A stretch of 45,267 nt of DNA from Sinosporangium siamense (GTDB taxonomy: Bacteria; Actinomycetota; Actinomycetes; Streptosporangiales; Streptosporangiaceae), in NCBI RefSeq assembly GCF_016863435.1, contig NZ_BOOW01000005.1, forward strand, positions 1 to 45,267. Reading direction: 5' to 3'. Numbering within the stretch: position 1 is the first letter of the stretch; every line of letters begins with the position of its first letter. Below, in pieces: positions 1-8,381 of this stretch. The notes below the pieces were generated by a model. It made no database searches. It saw only the letters and a program-made list of their open reading frames with translations, and was not told where the DNA came from. A program made the translations under genes and the position numbers.

Positions 1-950
1 TCCCCGAGGTGGTGTGCCGCAGGGCCGGGCTCACCCAAGCCGGGTACGGCGGAGCCAGGCTCCACGTGGCCGGAGGCCGGGGGGCCGCGGTGGCCCGGGG
101 GCTCCAGGGCGCCGGTGCGTGTGGCGAGGAGCAGGACGCGGCGCACCTGTTCGTCGATCACCTTCTCCGGCACGCGTCCCTCGCGGACCGCCGTCTCCAG
201 CCGCTCGCCCCAAGGCCCCCGCGGGCCGGGCATCGCGATGTCGAGGCCGCCGAGTGCGGTGGCCTCGGTCGTGCGGGCGCCGGTCCAGTCGGACACGACG
301 ACGCCGTCGAAGCCCCACTCGCCCTTCAGAACGTCGCGCAGGAGTGAGCGGTGCTCGCTCATGGTGGTGCCGTTGACCTGGTTGTAGGCGGCCATGACGG
401 CCCAGGCGCCGGCGCGTGCCACCCGCTCGAACGGGGCGAGGTAGAGCTCGCGGAGGGCACGCTCGCCGACCCGCACGTCCACGGTGAAACGCTCGGTCTC
501 GGAGTCGTTGGCGGTGAAATGTTTGGCGGTGGCGGCGACTCCGCCCTCCTGCACGCCTTCGACGTAGGCCGCGCCGATCTCACCGGTCAGGTAGGGGTCC
601 TCGGAGAAACACTCGAAATGCCGCCCGCCGAGAGGGCTGCGGTGCAGGTTGAGCGTGGGGGCGAGGAGCACGTGCACGCCCTTGCGCGCGGCCTCCTGCG
701 CGAGCAGCCGCCCGGCCCGCCGCACCAGCGCGACGTCCCAGGTGGCGGCGAGGGCGGTGGGGGAGGGCAGCGCGATCGAAGGGTCGCCCGACGACCATCG
801 CTCGCCGCGTACGCCGATCGGGCCGTCGCTCATGACGAGCCGCGACAGCCCGATCTCGGGAACGGCGGGCAACGACCACATGTCGGCGCCCGTCAGCAGT
901 CGGATCTTCGTGGGGAGGTCCAGTCCGGCGACGAGGTGGTCGAGGTTCAA
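1..950 (-). CDS. Glycoside hydrolase family 3 beta-glucosidase-like protein, cut by window edge
   Basis: N-terminal 316 residues of a GH3 enzyme; the rest lies beyond position 1. GH3 enzymes hydrolyse beta-glucosides or related beta-glycosides from the non-reducing end with retention. Visible family landmarks are MSDGPIGVRG near the start, the substrate-site stretch KHFTANDSETERF, and VVVSDWTG, whose Asp (about residue 221) matches the catalytic nucleophile. There is no signal peptide, so a cytoplasmic enzyme acting on imported oligosaccharides is likely. The start is the TTG at 950, chosen because GGGGAG lies 6-8 bases upstream and the protein then begins NLDHLVAGL, as is common for the family. 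It follows lipA by 24 bases on the same strand, but a functional link is not evident. The exact sugar specificity cannot be read from this part. Confidence 0.9.
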   Translation of the reverse strand, partial: MNLDHLVAGLDLPTKIRLLTGADMWSLPAVPEIGLSRLVMSDGPIGVRGERWSSGDPSIALPSPTALAATWDVALVRRAGRLLAQEAARKGVHVLLAPTLNLHRSPLGGRHFECFSEDPYLTGEIGAAYVEGVQEGGVAATAKHFTANDSETERFTVDVRVGERALRELYLAPFERVARAGAWAVMAAYNQVNGTTMSEHRSLLRDVLKGEWGFDGVVVSDWTGARTTEATALGGLDIAMPGPRGPWGERLETAVREGRVPEKVIDEQVRRVLLLATRTGALEPPGHRGPPASGHVEPGSAVPGLGEPGPAAHHLG

Positions 951-974
951 GAGGCGCTCCCCACGAATCCGGCG

Positions 975-1910
975 TCAGGCCTTCTGGCGAGCCTCCACGG
1001 CCTGCTTGTAAAGACGTCCTGCCCGGTATGACGAGCGCACAAGCGGCCCGGACAGCACACCGGCGAATCCGATGGCCTCGGCCTCCTGCTGAAGCTCCAC
1101 GAACTCGTGCGGCTTGACCCAGCGGTCCACCGGGTGGTGGCGCGGCGACGGCCGCAGGTATTGCGTGATGGTCAGCAGGTCGCACCCTGCGTTGTGCAGG
1201 TCGCGCATCGCCTGGACGACCTCCTCCCGCTCCTCGCCCATGCCGAGGATCAGGTTGGACTTGGTCACCAGACCCGCCTCACGCCCCATGGTGATGACCT
1301 GGAGCGACCGCTCGTAGCGGAAGGCGGGGCGGATGCGGCGGAAGATGCGCGGCACGGTCTCGATGTTGTGCGCGAACACCTCGGGCCGGCTGGAGAACAC
1401 CTCTTCGAGCTGGGCCCGGTCGCCGTTGAAGTCGGGCACGAGGAGCTCGACGCCGCATCCCTCGACGGTGGCGTGAATCTGCCTGGCGGTCTCGGCGTAG
1501 AGCCAAGCGCCGCCGTCGGGCAGGTCGTCACGGGCCACCCCCGTCACGGTGGCGTATTTGAGCCCCATCTGCTGGACGGACTCGGCCACGCGACGGGGCT
1601 CGTCCCGGTCGTATTCCGCGGGTTTGCCGGTGTCGATCTGGCAGAAGTCGCAACGCCGGGTGCACTGGTCGCCGCCGATGAGGAACGTCGCCTCACGGTC
1701 TTCCCAGCACTCGTAGATATTGGGACAGCCGGCCTCTTCGCAGACGGTGTGGAGACCCTCCCGCCTCACGAGCGACTTCAGCTCGGTGTATTCGGGACCG
1801 GTCCTAAGCTTCGTCTTGATCCACGGCGGCTTGCGCTCGATGGGGGTCTGGCTGTTGCGCACCTCCAGGCGGAGGAGCTTACGGCCTTCTGGAGCTACGG
1901 TCACGACCAC
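975..1910 (-). CDS. lipA: Lipoyl synthase LipA
   Basis: Radical SAM enzyme that inserts two sulfur atoms into protein-bound octanoyl groups to form lipoyl groups, as on the SucB E2 subunit encoded nearby. At 311 residues it is family-typical in length. Both iron-sulfur sites are visible: the auxiliary cluster cysteines C57, C62 and C68 in [12 protein letters not shown], and the radical SAM cysteines C83, C87 and C90 in CTRRCDFC. The C-terminal RSSYRAG holds the serine known to ligate the auxiliary cluster. The start at 1910 gives [16 protein letters not shown], like other actinobacterial LipA proteins. It lies 57 bases downstream of lipB, so the two enzymes of octanoyl transfer and sulfur insertion are probably cotranscribed. 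Confidence 0.97.
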   Translation of the reverse strand: MVVTVAPEGRKLLRLEVRNSQTPIERKPPWIKTKLRTGPEYTELKSLVRREGLHTVCEEAGCPNIYECWEDREATFLIGGDQCTRRCDFCQIDTGKPAEYDRDEPRRVAESVQQMGLKYATVTGVARDDLPDGGAWLYAETARQIHATVEGCGVELLVPDFNGDRAQLEEVFSSRPEVFAHNIETVPRIFRRIRPAFRYERSLQVITMGREAGLVTKSNLILGMGEEREEVVQAMRDLHNAGCDLLTITQYLRPSPRHHPVDRWVKPHEFVELQQEAEAIGFAGVLSGPLVRSSYRAGRLYKQAVEARQKA

Positions 1911-1933
1911 AGCTTATGTCCCGCACCGCGAGT

Positions 1934-1950
1934 CGGGGGCACGGCCCCCG
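1934..1950 (-). other. Small GC hairpin in the lipB-lipA gap
   Basis: A 7-bp perfect stem (CGGGGGC / GCCCCCG) with a 3-base loop sits in the 57-base gap between lipB and lipA. It has no T-tract, so it looks like a partial attenuator or mRNA processing element rather than a full terminator. The function is inference only. Confidence 0.3.
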
Positions 1951-1967
1951 CCGCAAGCCGCCGGAGG

Positions 1968-2654
1968 TCAGGCGCGCAGCATCGCCGAGAGATCCTCTTC
2001 GTGCAAGTCGTATGGCTCGGACCCGAGAGCCTCGGCCACCCGCTTCTCGGCGAACGGCAGCACCTCGTCGACCACGATCCGCCGCCCCGTCTCGGCCGAC
2101 AGGGACGAGACCCCGGCGTCGTCGATGCCGCAGGGAACGATGCGGTTGAACCAGCTCGGGTCGTTTGAGCAGTTCAGGGCGAACCCGTGCATCGTTGTGC
2201 CCCGGGAGACCCGGATGCCGATCGCGCCGAGTTTGCGGTCGGGCAGCCCCACCGCGGGGTCGCCCGGCACCCACACGCCGCTGCGCCCCTCGACGCGCCC
2301 GGCGGCGATGCCGAAGTCGGCGCACACGTTGATCAGCGCCTCCTCCAGCGACCGCACATAGGCGACGACGTCCATCTCGCCGCTCAGTTTGACGATGGGA
2401 TAACCCACGAGTTGCCCCGGGCCGTGCCAGGTGATGCGGCCTCCCCGGTCGACGTCGACCACGGGCGTGCCGTCGGTGGGGCGTTCGCCCTCCGTGGTGC
2501 GCTTGCCCGCCGTATAGACGGGCGCATGCTCCAGCAGGAGGGCGACATCAGGCCCCCGGTCGTCGGCGCGCCACGCGTGAACGCGTCGCTGAAGCGCCCA
2601 TGCTTGCTCGTAAGGGACATCAACGCCCAGTCGGACGACCGCCAGCTTGTTCAC
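1968..2654 (-). CDS. lipB: Octanoyl-[acyl carrier protein]:protein octanoyltransferase LipB
   Basis: Transfers octanoyl from acyl carrier protein to a lysine of lipoyl domains, the first step of de novo lipoylation. It has 228 residues. The catalytic pair is visible: Lys141 in PDRKLGAIG and Cys175 in [24 protein letters not shown] is the family signature. The GTG start at 2654 has no Shine-Dalgarno sequence but lies 6 bases after a TAATCT hexamer, the pattern of a leaderless actinobacterial transcript. lipA follows 57 bases downstream. The neighbourhood with sucB and lpdA matches the arrangement known in Streptomyces. Confidence 0.97.
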   Translation of the reverse strand: MNKLAVVRLGVDVPYEQAWALQRRVHAWRADDRGPDVALLLEHAPVYTAGKRTTEGERPTDGTPVVDVDRGGRITWHGPGQLVGYPIVKLSGEMDVVAYVRSLEEALINVCADFGIAAGRVEGRSGVWVPGDPAVGLPDRKLGAIGIRVSRGTTMHGFALNCSNDPSWFNRIVPCGIDDAGVSSLSAETGRRIVVDEVLPFAEKRVAEALGSEPYDLHEEDLSAMLRA

Positions 2655-2660
2655 GCTTTA

Positions 2661-2666
2661 AGATTA
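2661..2666 (-). promoter_or_regulatory. Candidate -10 element of a leaderless lipB promoter
   Basis: TAATCT on the minus strand, followed by six bases and the lipB GTG. In actinobacteria a -10 hexamer 6-7 bases before the start codon typically marks a leaderless mRNA. No good -35 element is visible. Transcription start mapping would decide. Confidence 0.4.
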
Positions 2667-2686
2667 GTTGACCGGCCCGACGCTTC

Positions 2687-3421
2687 TCAGGTGGTCAGCC
2701 TTCTCGGCTCGATCCGGAACTCCTTGACCCCGCCCGCGCCGTCCCGCTCGATGCGGTAGGCCGAGCCGCCGTCGGCCGACACCGCCTGAATGAAGTCCGT
2801 GCCCACATAGTGCAGCGCGACCCCTTCGTCGGCCGCGTAACCCTCCGGCAGCTCCCCCTCGGCCACCGACCGGTGGAGCAACTCCCGCCGCTGCGGATCC
2901 GAGTCATAATGCACACCACACGAGAACGGCAAAAGCCCCAGACCCTCGGCCCACGGACGCAGCGTGGGGCCGAAGGAGTCGGTGTTGCCGCCGACGTGCC
3001 AGCAGAGCGCCCCGGCGCTCTGGCCGCATAGGACCACCCCGGCCCGCCAGGCCTCCTCGAAGACGTCGTCGAGCCCGTGGAGCCGCCACAGCGCCGCGAG
3101 GTTGGCCACGCTGCCCCCGGACACGTAGATCGCGTCTTGGGAGAGCACCCACTCGCGGGGATCCTCCACGTTGGGCATGGGGAAGAGGGCCAGGTGGCTC
3201 ACCTCGACGTCCCATTCCCGGAACGCGCCATACATTTTGAGCAACCAGTCGGCGTCGTCACCCGTGGCGGTCGCCAGCAGGCCGAGACGGGGTCTGTCCT
3301 GGCCGGTGAGGTCGAGTGCGTATCGGAGGAGGGCGCTGGGCTCGATCGAACCGTTCCGGCTGGAGGGGCGGAACGAACCACCGCCGATGGCGAGAATGTG
3401 TGACTGGCCAACCCTGCTCAA
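2687..3421 (-). CDS. Peptidase S51 (peptidase E-like) family protein
   Basis: Class-I glutamine-amidotransferase-like serine peptidase of the S51 family, whose members include alpha-aspartyl dipeptidase (PepE) and cyanophycinase. It has 244 residues. The N-terminal strand HILAIGGGSF opens the fold, and CGQSAGALCW contains the nucleophile elbow serine. A histidine in SCGVHYDSD follows, as in actinobacterial peptidase E proteins. There is no signal peptide, so a cytoplasmic role in dipeptide turnover is likely. The start at 3421 gives MSRVGQSHILAIGG; no strong Shine-Dalgarno sequence is present. It is transcribed toward lipB with its own 95-base upstream gap, so it may head a unit with lipB and lipA. 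The exact substrate is unknown. Confidence 0.85.
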   Translation of the reverse strand: MSRVGQSHILAIGGGSFRPSSRNGSIEPSALLRYALDLTGQDRPRLGLLATATGDDADWLLKMYGAFREWDVEVSHLALFPMPNVEDPREWVLSQDAIYVSGGSVANLAALWRLHGLDDVFEEAWRAGVVLCGQSAGALCWHVGGNTDSFGPTLRPWAEGLGLLPFSCGVHYDSDPQRRELLHRSVAEGELPEGYAADEGVALHYVGTDFIQAVSADGGSAYRIERDGAGGVKEFRIEPRRLTT

Positions 3422-3516
3422 TGCTGCTCCTTAGCGTGAGACCCCGTCCGGACGCGGTGGTCCGGACTTGGTGGGGAGGAAACGCGGAGGATCACGCGCT
3501 CCGGACGAACGGCACC

Positions 3517-4410
3517 CTAGAGTACGTCCGCAAGAGCGTCGCCAAGGTCGGTATGACGGAAGGTGTAGTTCGCGGTGATTAGTCGCTTAGGCACCGCCCT
3601 GGTGCCGATCAGCACGCCTTCTTCGGCGAACTCGCCGAGCCCCAGACGCAGCGCGAACCCCGGCACGGGCAGCGGCAGCGTCGGCCGGCCGAGCGCCTTG
3701 CCCAGCGCCTTGGTGAACTCGGCGTTGGTGACCGGTTCCGGCGCAGTCAGGTTGACCGGCCCCGCCACGTCGCCGTGATCGAGCACGTGCCGCACGGCCC
3801 CCACCCAGTCCACGATGGAGATCCACGGCCAGTATTGCCGCCCCGACCCCAGCGGGGCACCCAGTCCCAGCTTGAAGATCGGCAGGATCGGTGCCAGGGC
3901 CCCGCCCTTCCCGCTGAGCACCAGGCCGGTCCGCAGCCGCACGGTGCGGATGCCCGCCTCCTCCGCCGGGACGGTCTCCTCCTCCCAGGCCCGCACGACC
4001 TCGGCCAGAAAACCCGTGCCCGGCGGGGACGTCTCGTCCACGATCCGGTCCCGCGTGTCGCCGTAGTAGCCGACCGCGGACGCCGAGACGAACACCGGCG
4101 GCCTGGCGGAGAGCCCGGCCAGCGTCCGCGCGATCGTGCGGGTGCCCTCGACCCGGCTGCGCCTGATCTCCCGCTTGTGCTCGGGAGTCCAGCGTTTGTC
4201 GCCGATGCCGGCCCCCGCCAGGTGCACGACGGCTTCCGCGCCCTCCAGCACGGCGGGGTCCAGCTCCCCCGTGGCGGGGTTCCAGGACGCCTCGTCCGGC
4301 CCCGCAGGCTCCCGCCGTACCAGGGACAGGACTCGCCGGCCGTCGTCTCTTAGGGAACGAACCAGGGCCGATCCCAACAGTCCCGACGATCCAGTCACGA
4401 TCACTGTCAT
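3517..4410 (-). CDS. TIGR01777-family NAD(P)-dependent epimerase/dehydratase (YfcH-like)
   Basis: Extended short-chain dehydrogenase of 297 residues. The N-terminal Rossmann motif is TGSSGLLGSALV, the catalytic-type YxxxK region is modified as usual in this family (SASAVGYYGD), and the C-terminal DUF1731 region includes LGRPTLPLPVPGFALRLGLGEFAEEGVLIG. Family members are often annotated as SulA-like division inhibitors, but the biochemical role is not established. The true start is the ATG at 4410, because the Rossmann strand begins MTVIVTGSSG; longer upstream readings run into the neighbouring VOC gene in another frame. The start lies 10 bases after the VOC stop codon, so translation is probably coupled. 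It sits between sucB and lipB, as in many actinomycetes. Confidence 0.9.
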   Translation of the reverse strand: MTVIVTGSSGLLGSALVRSLRDDGRRVLSLVRREPAGPDEASWNPATGELDPAVLEGAEAVVHLAGAGIGDKRWTPEHKREIRRSRVEGTRTIARTLAGLSARPPVFVSASAVGYYGDTRDRIVDETSPPGTGFLAEVVRAWEEETVPAEEAGIRTVRLRTGLVLSGKGGALAPILPIFKLGLGAPLGSGRQYWPWISIVDWVGAVRHVLDHGDVAGPVNLTAPEPVTNAEFTKALGKALGRPTLPLPVPGFALRLGLGEFAEEGVLIGTRAVPKRLITANYTFRHTDLGDALADVL

Positions 4411-4420
4411 AGATCTATTC

Positions 4421-5143
4421 TTAGCCCAGTCGAGCGAGGAAGAACCGCAAACCCTGGTCGTCGGAGCAGTCGGCGCTGTCGCCGTAGGAGTGGTGTTCGG
4501 GATCGGTGCTCGTGCCGCCCGCCTCCCGCACCTTGGCCACGGCGGCCTCGACATCGGCCACCACATACAGCGGTACGACGCAGGCCGCCTTGCGCCCGCC
4601 CCGCAGCCCGGTCATCGGACGCAGGTCGGCGCCGCCGACGGTCACGCCCCAGCCGTCCTCCGAGCGGCCCGGGCGGAACTCCCAGCCGAGCGTCGCGCCG
4701 AAGAACGCGCGGGCCCGCTTGGAGTCGGGTGTCTCCATGGTGATGTAGGCGAGATCGCCGGTCTTCGGGGTGACGGCGGGCTCGGCGCCGGTGGTGTCGT
4801 GATAGACGGCGAACGGCAGGCCCTGGTCGTCCTCGCAGAGCGAGACCGTGCCGTAGTGCTCCTCCTTGGGATCCTCCGCCTTGCCGCCGGCCGCCCGGAC
4901 CTTCTCCGCGACGGCCGCGACGTCGTCAACCTCGAAGGCGAGGAAGAGGGTCGGGCGCTCATGGCCGCCCCAGAGGCCGTGCTTGGGGGAGAGGCCCTTC
5001 ACCAGCCGCGACTGGGGGCTGGTCCCGGGCATGATCTCCCATTCGAGCGCCCTGCCGTAGAACTCCTCGGCGCGTTTGACGTCCCGCGTCCACAGGGCGG
5101 CGTATCCCACATCGCCCCGCCGTAGCCGATCGCTCCCCGCCAT
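4421..5143 (-). CDS. Two-domain VOC (glyoxalase/bleomycin-resistance fold) protein
   Basis: A 240-residue protein of two vicinal-oxygen-chelate modules in tandem. The first runs from about residue 10 (GDVGYAALWTRDVKRAEEFYGRALEWE) to 120, the second from about 130 (GDLAYITMETPDSKRARAFFGATLGWEF) to 240. VOC proteins bind a metal or a small ligand between modules; functions range from glyoxalase to antibiotic sequestration, and this one cannot be assigned a substrate. The GGGGGGAA ribosome site lies 7-8 bases upstream of the ATG at 5143. The gene ends 10 bases before the epimerase start, so the pair forms a two-gene unit. It is preceded by the terminator of the sucB unit. Confidence 0.87.
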   Translation of the reverse strand: MAGSDRLRRGDVGYAALWTRDVKRAEEFYGRALEWEIMPGTSPQSRLVKGLSPKHGLWGGHERPTLFLAFEVDDVAAVAEKVRAAGGKAEDPKEEHYGTVSLCEDDQGLPFAVYHDTTGAEPAVTPKTGDLAYITMETPDSKRARAFFGATLGWEFRPGRSEDGWGVTVGGADLRPMTGLRGGRKAACVVPLYVVADVEAAVAKVREAGGTSTDPEHHSYGDSADCSDDQGLRFFLARLG

Positions 5144-5289
5144 AGCCGTTCCCCCCGGTCAGCTCGTGACTGAAGCCTTTCAGCCCCACCCCGCGACCCG
5201 CTGCGGGCCCACGCCGCAGGTCGCACCCTGGGATGAAAAAGGTTCACTGCGACAGGGCATACCCACCCGGGACGGGGTGAAAGCCGAAA

Positions 5290-5315
5290 GACCGGCCCCG
5301 CAGCCGGGGCCGGTC
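5290..5315. terminator. Bidirectional hairpin terminator after sucB
   Basis: Perfect 11-bp stem (GACCGGCCCCG) with a 4-base CAGC loop, in the gap between sucB and the VOC gene. Reading on the minus strand it is followed by TTTCGGCTTTC, so it probably ends the pepA/lpdA/sucB transcript before the VOC gene. The remaining bases of 5144-5364 show no gene. Confidence 0.8.
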
Positions 5316-5364
5316 CTTCGTTTTACTCAATCCTTGACGTGCCTGGCCTTGACGGCCGGCCGAC

Positions 5365-6867
5365 TCAGGCGTTGAGGCCGAGCTGGTTCTCGAAGCGGCC
5401 TTCCTCCAGACGACGCTTGATCGTCGTGAGGAAGCGGGCCGCGTCCGCGCCGTCGACGAGGCGGTGGTCGTAGGTCAGGGCCAGGTAGACCATCGACCGG
5501 ACGGCGATGACCTCGCCCGCCTCGGTGTCGAGCACGACAGGGCGCTTCACCACGGCGCCGGTGCCGAGCATGCCGACCTGCGGCTGGTTGAGGATCGGCG
5601 TGTCGAACAGCGCGCCGCGGCTGCCGGTGTTGGTCAGCGTGAACGTGCCGCCGCCGAGCTCGTCGGGGCTGATGCGGTTGCCGCGGGTGCGCTCCGCGAG
5701 GTCGGCGATCTTGCGGGCGAGACCGGCGATGTTGAGGTCGCCGGCGTCCTTGATCACCGGGACGAGCAGGCCCCGCTCGGTGTCGACCGCGATGCCGAGG
5801 TGCTCGACGTCGTGGTAGGTGACCTCGTTGGTCTCACCGTTGATCACGGCGTTGAGCTTGGGGTGCTGCTTGAGCGCCTCGATGGCGGCCAGAGCGAAGA
5901 ACGGCATGAACGAGAGCTTCACGCCCTCACGCCGCACGAACTCGCCCTTGGCCTGGTCGCGGAGCCGGGCGATCTTGGTCACGTCGACCTCGACGACCGT
6001 GGTGAGCTGCGCCGAGACCTGCAGCGACTCGACCATGCGCCGGGCGATGGTCTGCCGGATGCGCGGCATCTTCTCGGTGCGCCCGCGCAGGGTCGTGTCG
6101 ACCACCACCGGCTCGGGGGCGGCCGGCGCGGCCTGCGCCGGGGCGGCGGCCTGAGGCGCCGCGGCGGGTGCGGCCGGGGCGGGCGCGGCGGCCTGGGCGG
6201 CGGCGCGCTCCCGCTGGACGCGGGCGGCCTCGATCACATCCTGCTTGCGGATGCGCCCGCCGACACCGGTGCCGTTGAGCGAGTCGAGGTCGACGCCGTG
6301 CTCGGCGGCGAGCTTGCGCACGAGCGGGGTGACGTAGGGGCTCTCACCCGTCGTCACCGGAGCGGCAGGAGCGGCGGGAGCCGGAGCGGCGGCCTGCGGC
6401 GCGGGGGCCGGGGCGGGGGCCGGAGCCGGAGCCGGAGGCGCGGGCGGAGCCGGCGGGGCGGCGGGAGCGGCCTGCTGCGGCTGCGGGGGGGCGGCCGGAG
6501 CGGGGGCCGGGGCCGGGGGAGCCGGCGGCGCCGCCGGAGCGGGCTGCGGGATCGAGGAGACGGGGGCGGCGGCCTCGGGGGCCGGCGCGGGGGCCGCCTC
6601 GGGCGCGGGGGCGCTCGCGCCCGCGGAGCCGTTCTGGTCGATGATCGCGAGCTCGGCCCCGACCTCGACCGTCTCGTCCTCGGCGACCACGATCTTGGTG
6701 ATCACACCCGCGGAGGGCGAGGGGATCTCGGTGTCGACCTTGTCGGTCGACACTTCGAGGAGCGGCTCGTCGGCTTCGACGCGCTCGCCTTCCTTCTTGA
6801 GCCAACGGGTGACCGTGCCCTCGGTGACGCTCTCGCCGAGCTGGGGCATCGTTACGGAGACCGGCAT
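5365..6867 (-). CDS. sucB: 2-oxoglutarate/pyruvate dehydrogenase E2, dihydrolipoamide acyltransferase
   Basis: Core subunit of a 2-oxoacid dehydrogenase complex, moving succinyl or acetyl groups from E1 to coenzyme A by way of a lipoyl arm. It has 500 residues. A single lipoyl domain (1-76) has its target lysine at K43 in [10 protein letters not shown] long Ala/Pro linker (about 80-170) follows, then a peripheral-subunit binding domain (about 175-215, [19 protein letters not shown]), a second Ala/Pro linker, and the catalytic domain with His468 and Asp472 in DHRLVDG. The AGGAG site precedes the ATG at 6867. The gene is 28 bases downstream of lpdA. In actinobacteria the equivalent E2 (DlaT/SucB) can serve more than one complex, so 2-oxoglutarate specificity is by convention only. 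The linker is GC-rich and repetitive and throws long false open frames on the opposite strand. Confidence 0.95.
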   Translation of the reverse strand: MPVSVTMPQLGESVTEGTVTRWLKKEGERVEADEPLLEVSTDKVDTEIPSPSAGVITKIVVAEDETVEVGAELAIIDQNGSAGASAPAPEAAPAPAPEAAAPVSSIPQPAPAAPPAPPAPAPAPAAPPQPQQAAPAAPPAPPAPPAPAPAPAPAPAPQAAAPAPAAPAAPVTTGESPYVTPLVRKLAAEHGVDLDSLNGTGVGGRIRKQDVIEAARVQRERAAAQAAAPAPAAPAAAPQAAAPAQAAPAAPEPVVVDTTLRGRTEKMPRIRQTIARRMVESLQVSAQLTTVVEVDVTKIARLRDQAKGEFVRREGVKLSFMPFFALAAIEALKQHPKLNAVINGETNEVTYHDVEHLGIAVDTERGLLVPVIKDAGDLNIAGLARKIADLAERTRGNRISPDELGGGTFTLTNTGSRGALFDTPILNQPQVGMLGTGAVVKRPVVLDTEAGEVIAVRSMVYLALTYDHRLVDGADAARFLTTIKRRLEEGRFENQLGLNA

Positions 6868-6895
6868 GATGGTTCTTCTCCTGTGAGGGCTTGGC

Positions 6896-8275
6896 TTAGG
6901 TGTGCAGGTGGAGCGGCTTGCCGGCCAGGGCCAGCATGGCCTCGCCGACGGCCTCGGACTGGGTCGGGTGCGCGTGGATGAGCTGGGCCACCTCGGAGGG
7001 CAGAGCCTCCCAGTTGTAGATGAGCTGACCCTCGGTCACCAGCTCGCCGATGCGGCGGCCGACCATGTGCACCCCGAGGACGGGGCCGTCCTTCTGGGCG
7101 ATGACCTTCACGGCTCCCTGCGTCTGCAGGATCTGGCTCTTGGGGTTGCCCGCGAGGTCGTATGTCATCTCGACGATCTCGTAGCCGCGCTGCCTGGCGA
7201 CCTCGGAGGTGATGCCGACGGAGGCAACCTCGGGGTCGGAGTAGGTGATGCGGGGGACGCCGTCGTAGTCGATGGGCGCGGGGTTGAGCCCCGCGATGTG
7301 CTCGGCGACCAGGATGCCCTCGGCGAAGCCCACGTGGGCGAGCTGGAGGGTCGGGTTGACGTCGCCGATGGCGTAGACGCCGGGCACGCTGGTGCGGCAG
7401 TGGGCGTCGACGACGACCGCGCCGCGCTCAAGGGCGACGCCGGCCTCCTCGTAACCGAGGCCCGCGGTCACCGCGCCGCGGCCGACCGCGACGAGCAGGA
7501 GCTCGGCCTCCAGGGTCTTGCCGCCCTCCAGGGTGACGACGACGCCGGTGTCGTTGCTCTTGACGCTCTCGAAGCGGGCGCCGAGCTCGGACTTGATGCC
7601 GCGGCGGCGGAAGGCACGCTCCAGCAGCTTGGAGCTCGACTCCTCCTCCAGCGGGAGCAGGTGCGGCAGCGCCTCGACGATGGTGACCTCGGCGCCGAAC
7701 GAACGCCACACGCTGGCGAACTCGACGCCGATCACGCCGCCGCCGAGCACGATGACCGAGGTGGGCACGCGGTCGAGCACGAGCGCGTGCTCGCTGGTGA
7801 TGACCCGCTCGCCGTCGATCTCAAGGCCGGGCAGCGACCTCGGGGCGGAGCCGGTGGCCAGCACGACGTTGCGGCCCTCGTAGACCGTGCCGCCGACGGC
7901 GACGCGGCTCGGGCCCGCCAGGCGTCCCTCACCCTCGACGACCGTGACGCCCGCGCCCTTGAGCAGGCCCTGGACGCCCTTCCAGGCACGGTTGACGATC
8001 TTGTCCCGGAAGGCGAGCACGCCGGGCACGTCGATGCCCTCGAAGCGCGCCTTGACGCCGATCTTCGAGGCCTCGCGGGTCTCGTCGGCCACCTCGGCGG
8101 CGTGCAGGAAGGTCTTCGTGGGGATGCACCCTCTGTGCAGACAGGTGCCGCCGATCTTGTCCTTCTCGATCAGCAGGACCGACTTGCCCAGTTCAGCCGC
8201 GCGCAACGCGCACGCATAGCCGCCGCTACCGCCCCCGAGGATCACGATGTCGTAGGGGCCGCTGCCTTCAGCCAC
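6896..8275 (-). CDS. lpdA: Dihydrolipoyl dehydrogenase (E3)
   Basis: FAD enzyme that re-oxidises dihydrolipoyl groups of E2 using NAD+. It has 459 residues. The FAD-binding GGGSGGY (14-20) is followed by the redox disulfide C45/C50 in [14 protein letters not shown] second Rossmann motif for NAD ([13 protein letters not shown]) lies mid-protein, and the dimer-interface His436/Glu441 pair is in HAHPTQSE. It starts with GTG at 8275, with AAGGAG 7 bases upstream. It lies directly upstream of sucB, so E3 and E2 are cotranscribed; pepA is 106 bases further upstream on the same strand. Confidence 0.97.
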   Translation of the reverse strand: MAEGSGPYDIVILGGGSGGYACALRAAELGKSVLLIEKDKIGGTCLHRGCIPTKTFLHAAEVADETREASKIGVKARFEGIDVPGVLAFRDKIVNRAWKGVQGLLKGAGVTVVEGEGRLAGPSRVAVGGTVYEGRNVVLATGSAPRSLPGLEIDGERVITSEHALVLDRVPTSVIVLGGGVIGVEFASVWRSFGAEVTIVEALPHLLPLEEESSSKLLERAFRRRGIKSELGARFESVKSNDTGVVVTLEGGKTLEAELLLVAVGRGAVTAGLGYEEAGVALERGAVVVDAHCRTSVPGVYAIGDVNPTLQLAHVGFAEGILVAEHIAGLNPAPIDYDGVPRITYSDPEVASVGITSEVARQRGYEIVEMTYDLAGNPKSQILQTQGAVKVIAQKDGPVLGVHMVGRRIGELVTEGQLIYNWEALPSEVAQLIHAHPTQSEAVGEAMLALAGKPLHLHT

Positions 8276-8381
8276 AGGATTGCTCCTTGTCAGATCGATC
8301 CGCCGGCGACGGGCGCTGAACCCGCCCCCGGCAATAGCATCTTTTCACTTGTCCACGCCGTAGGTGACCCGCTCGCGCGTG

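Noticed and set aside
5464-6981. Long plus-strand frame of Gly/Arg-rich composition opposite sucB
   Set aside because: It is the antisense shadow of the Ala/Pro linker of sucB and has no family-like sequence.
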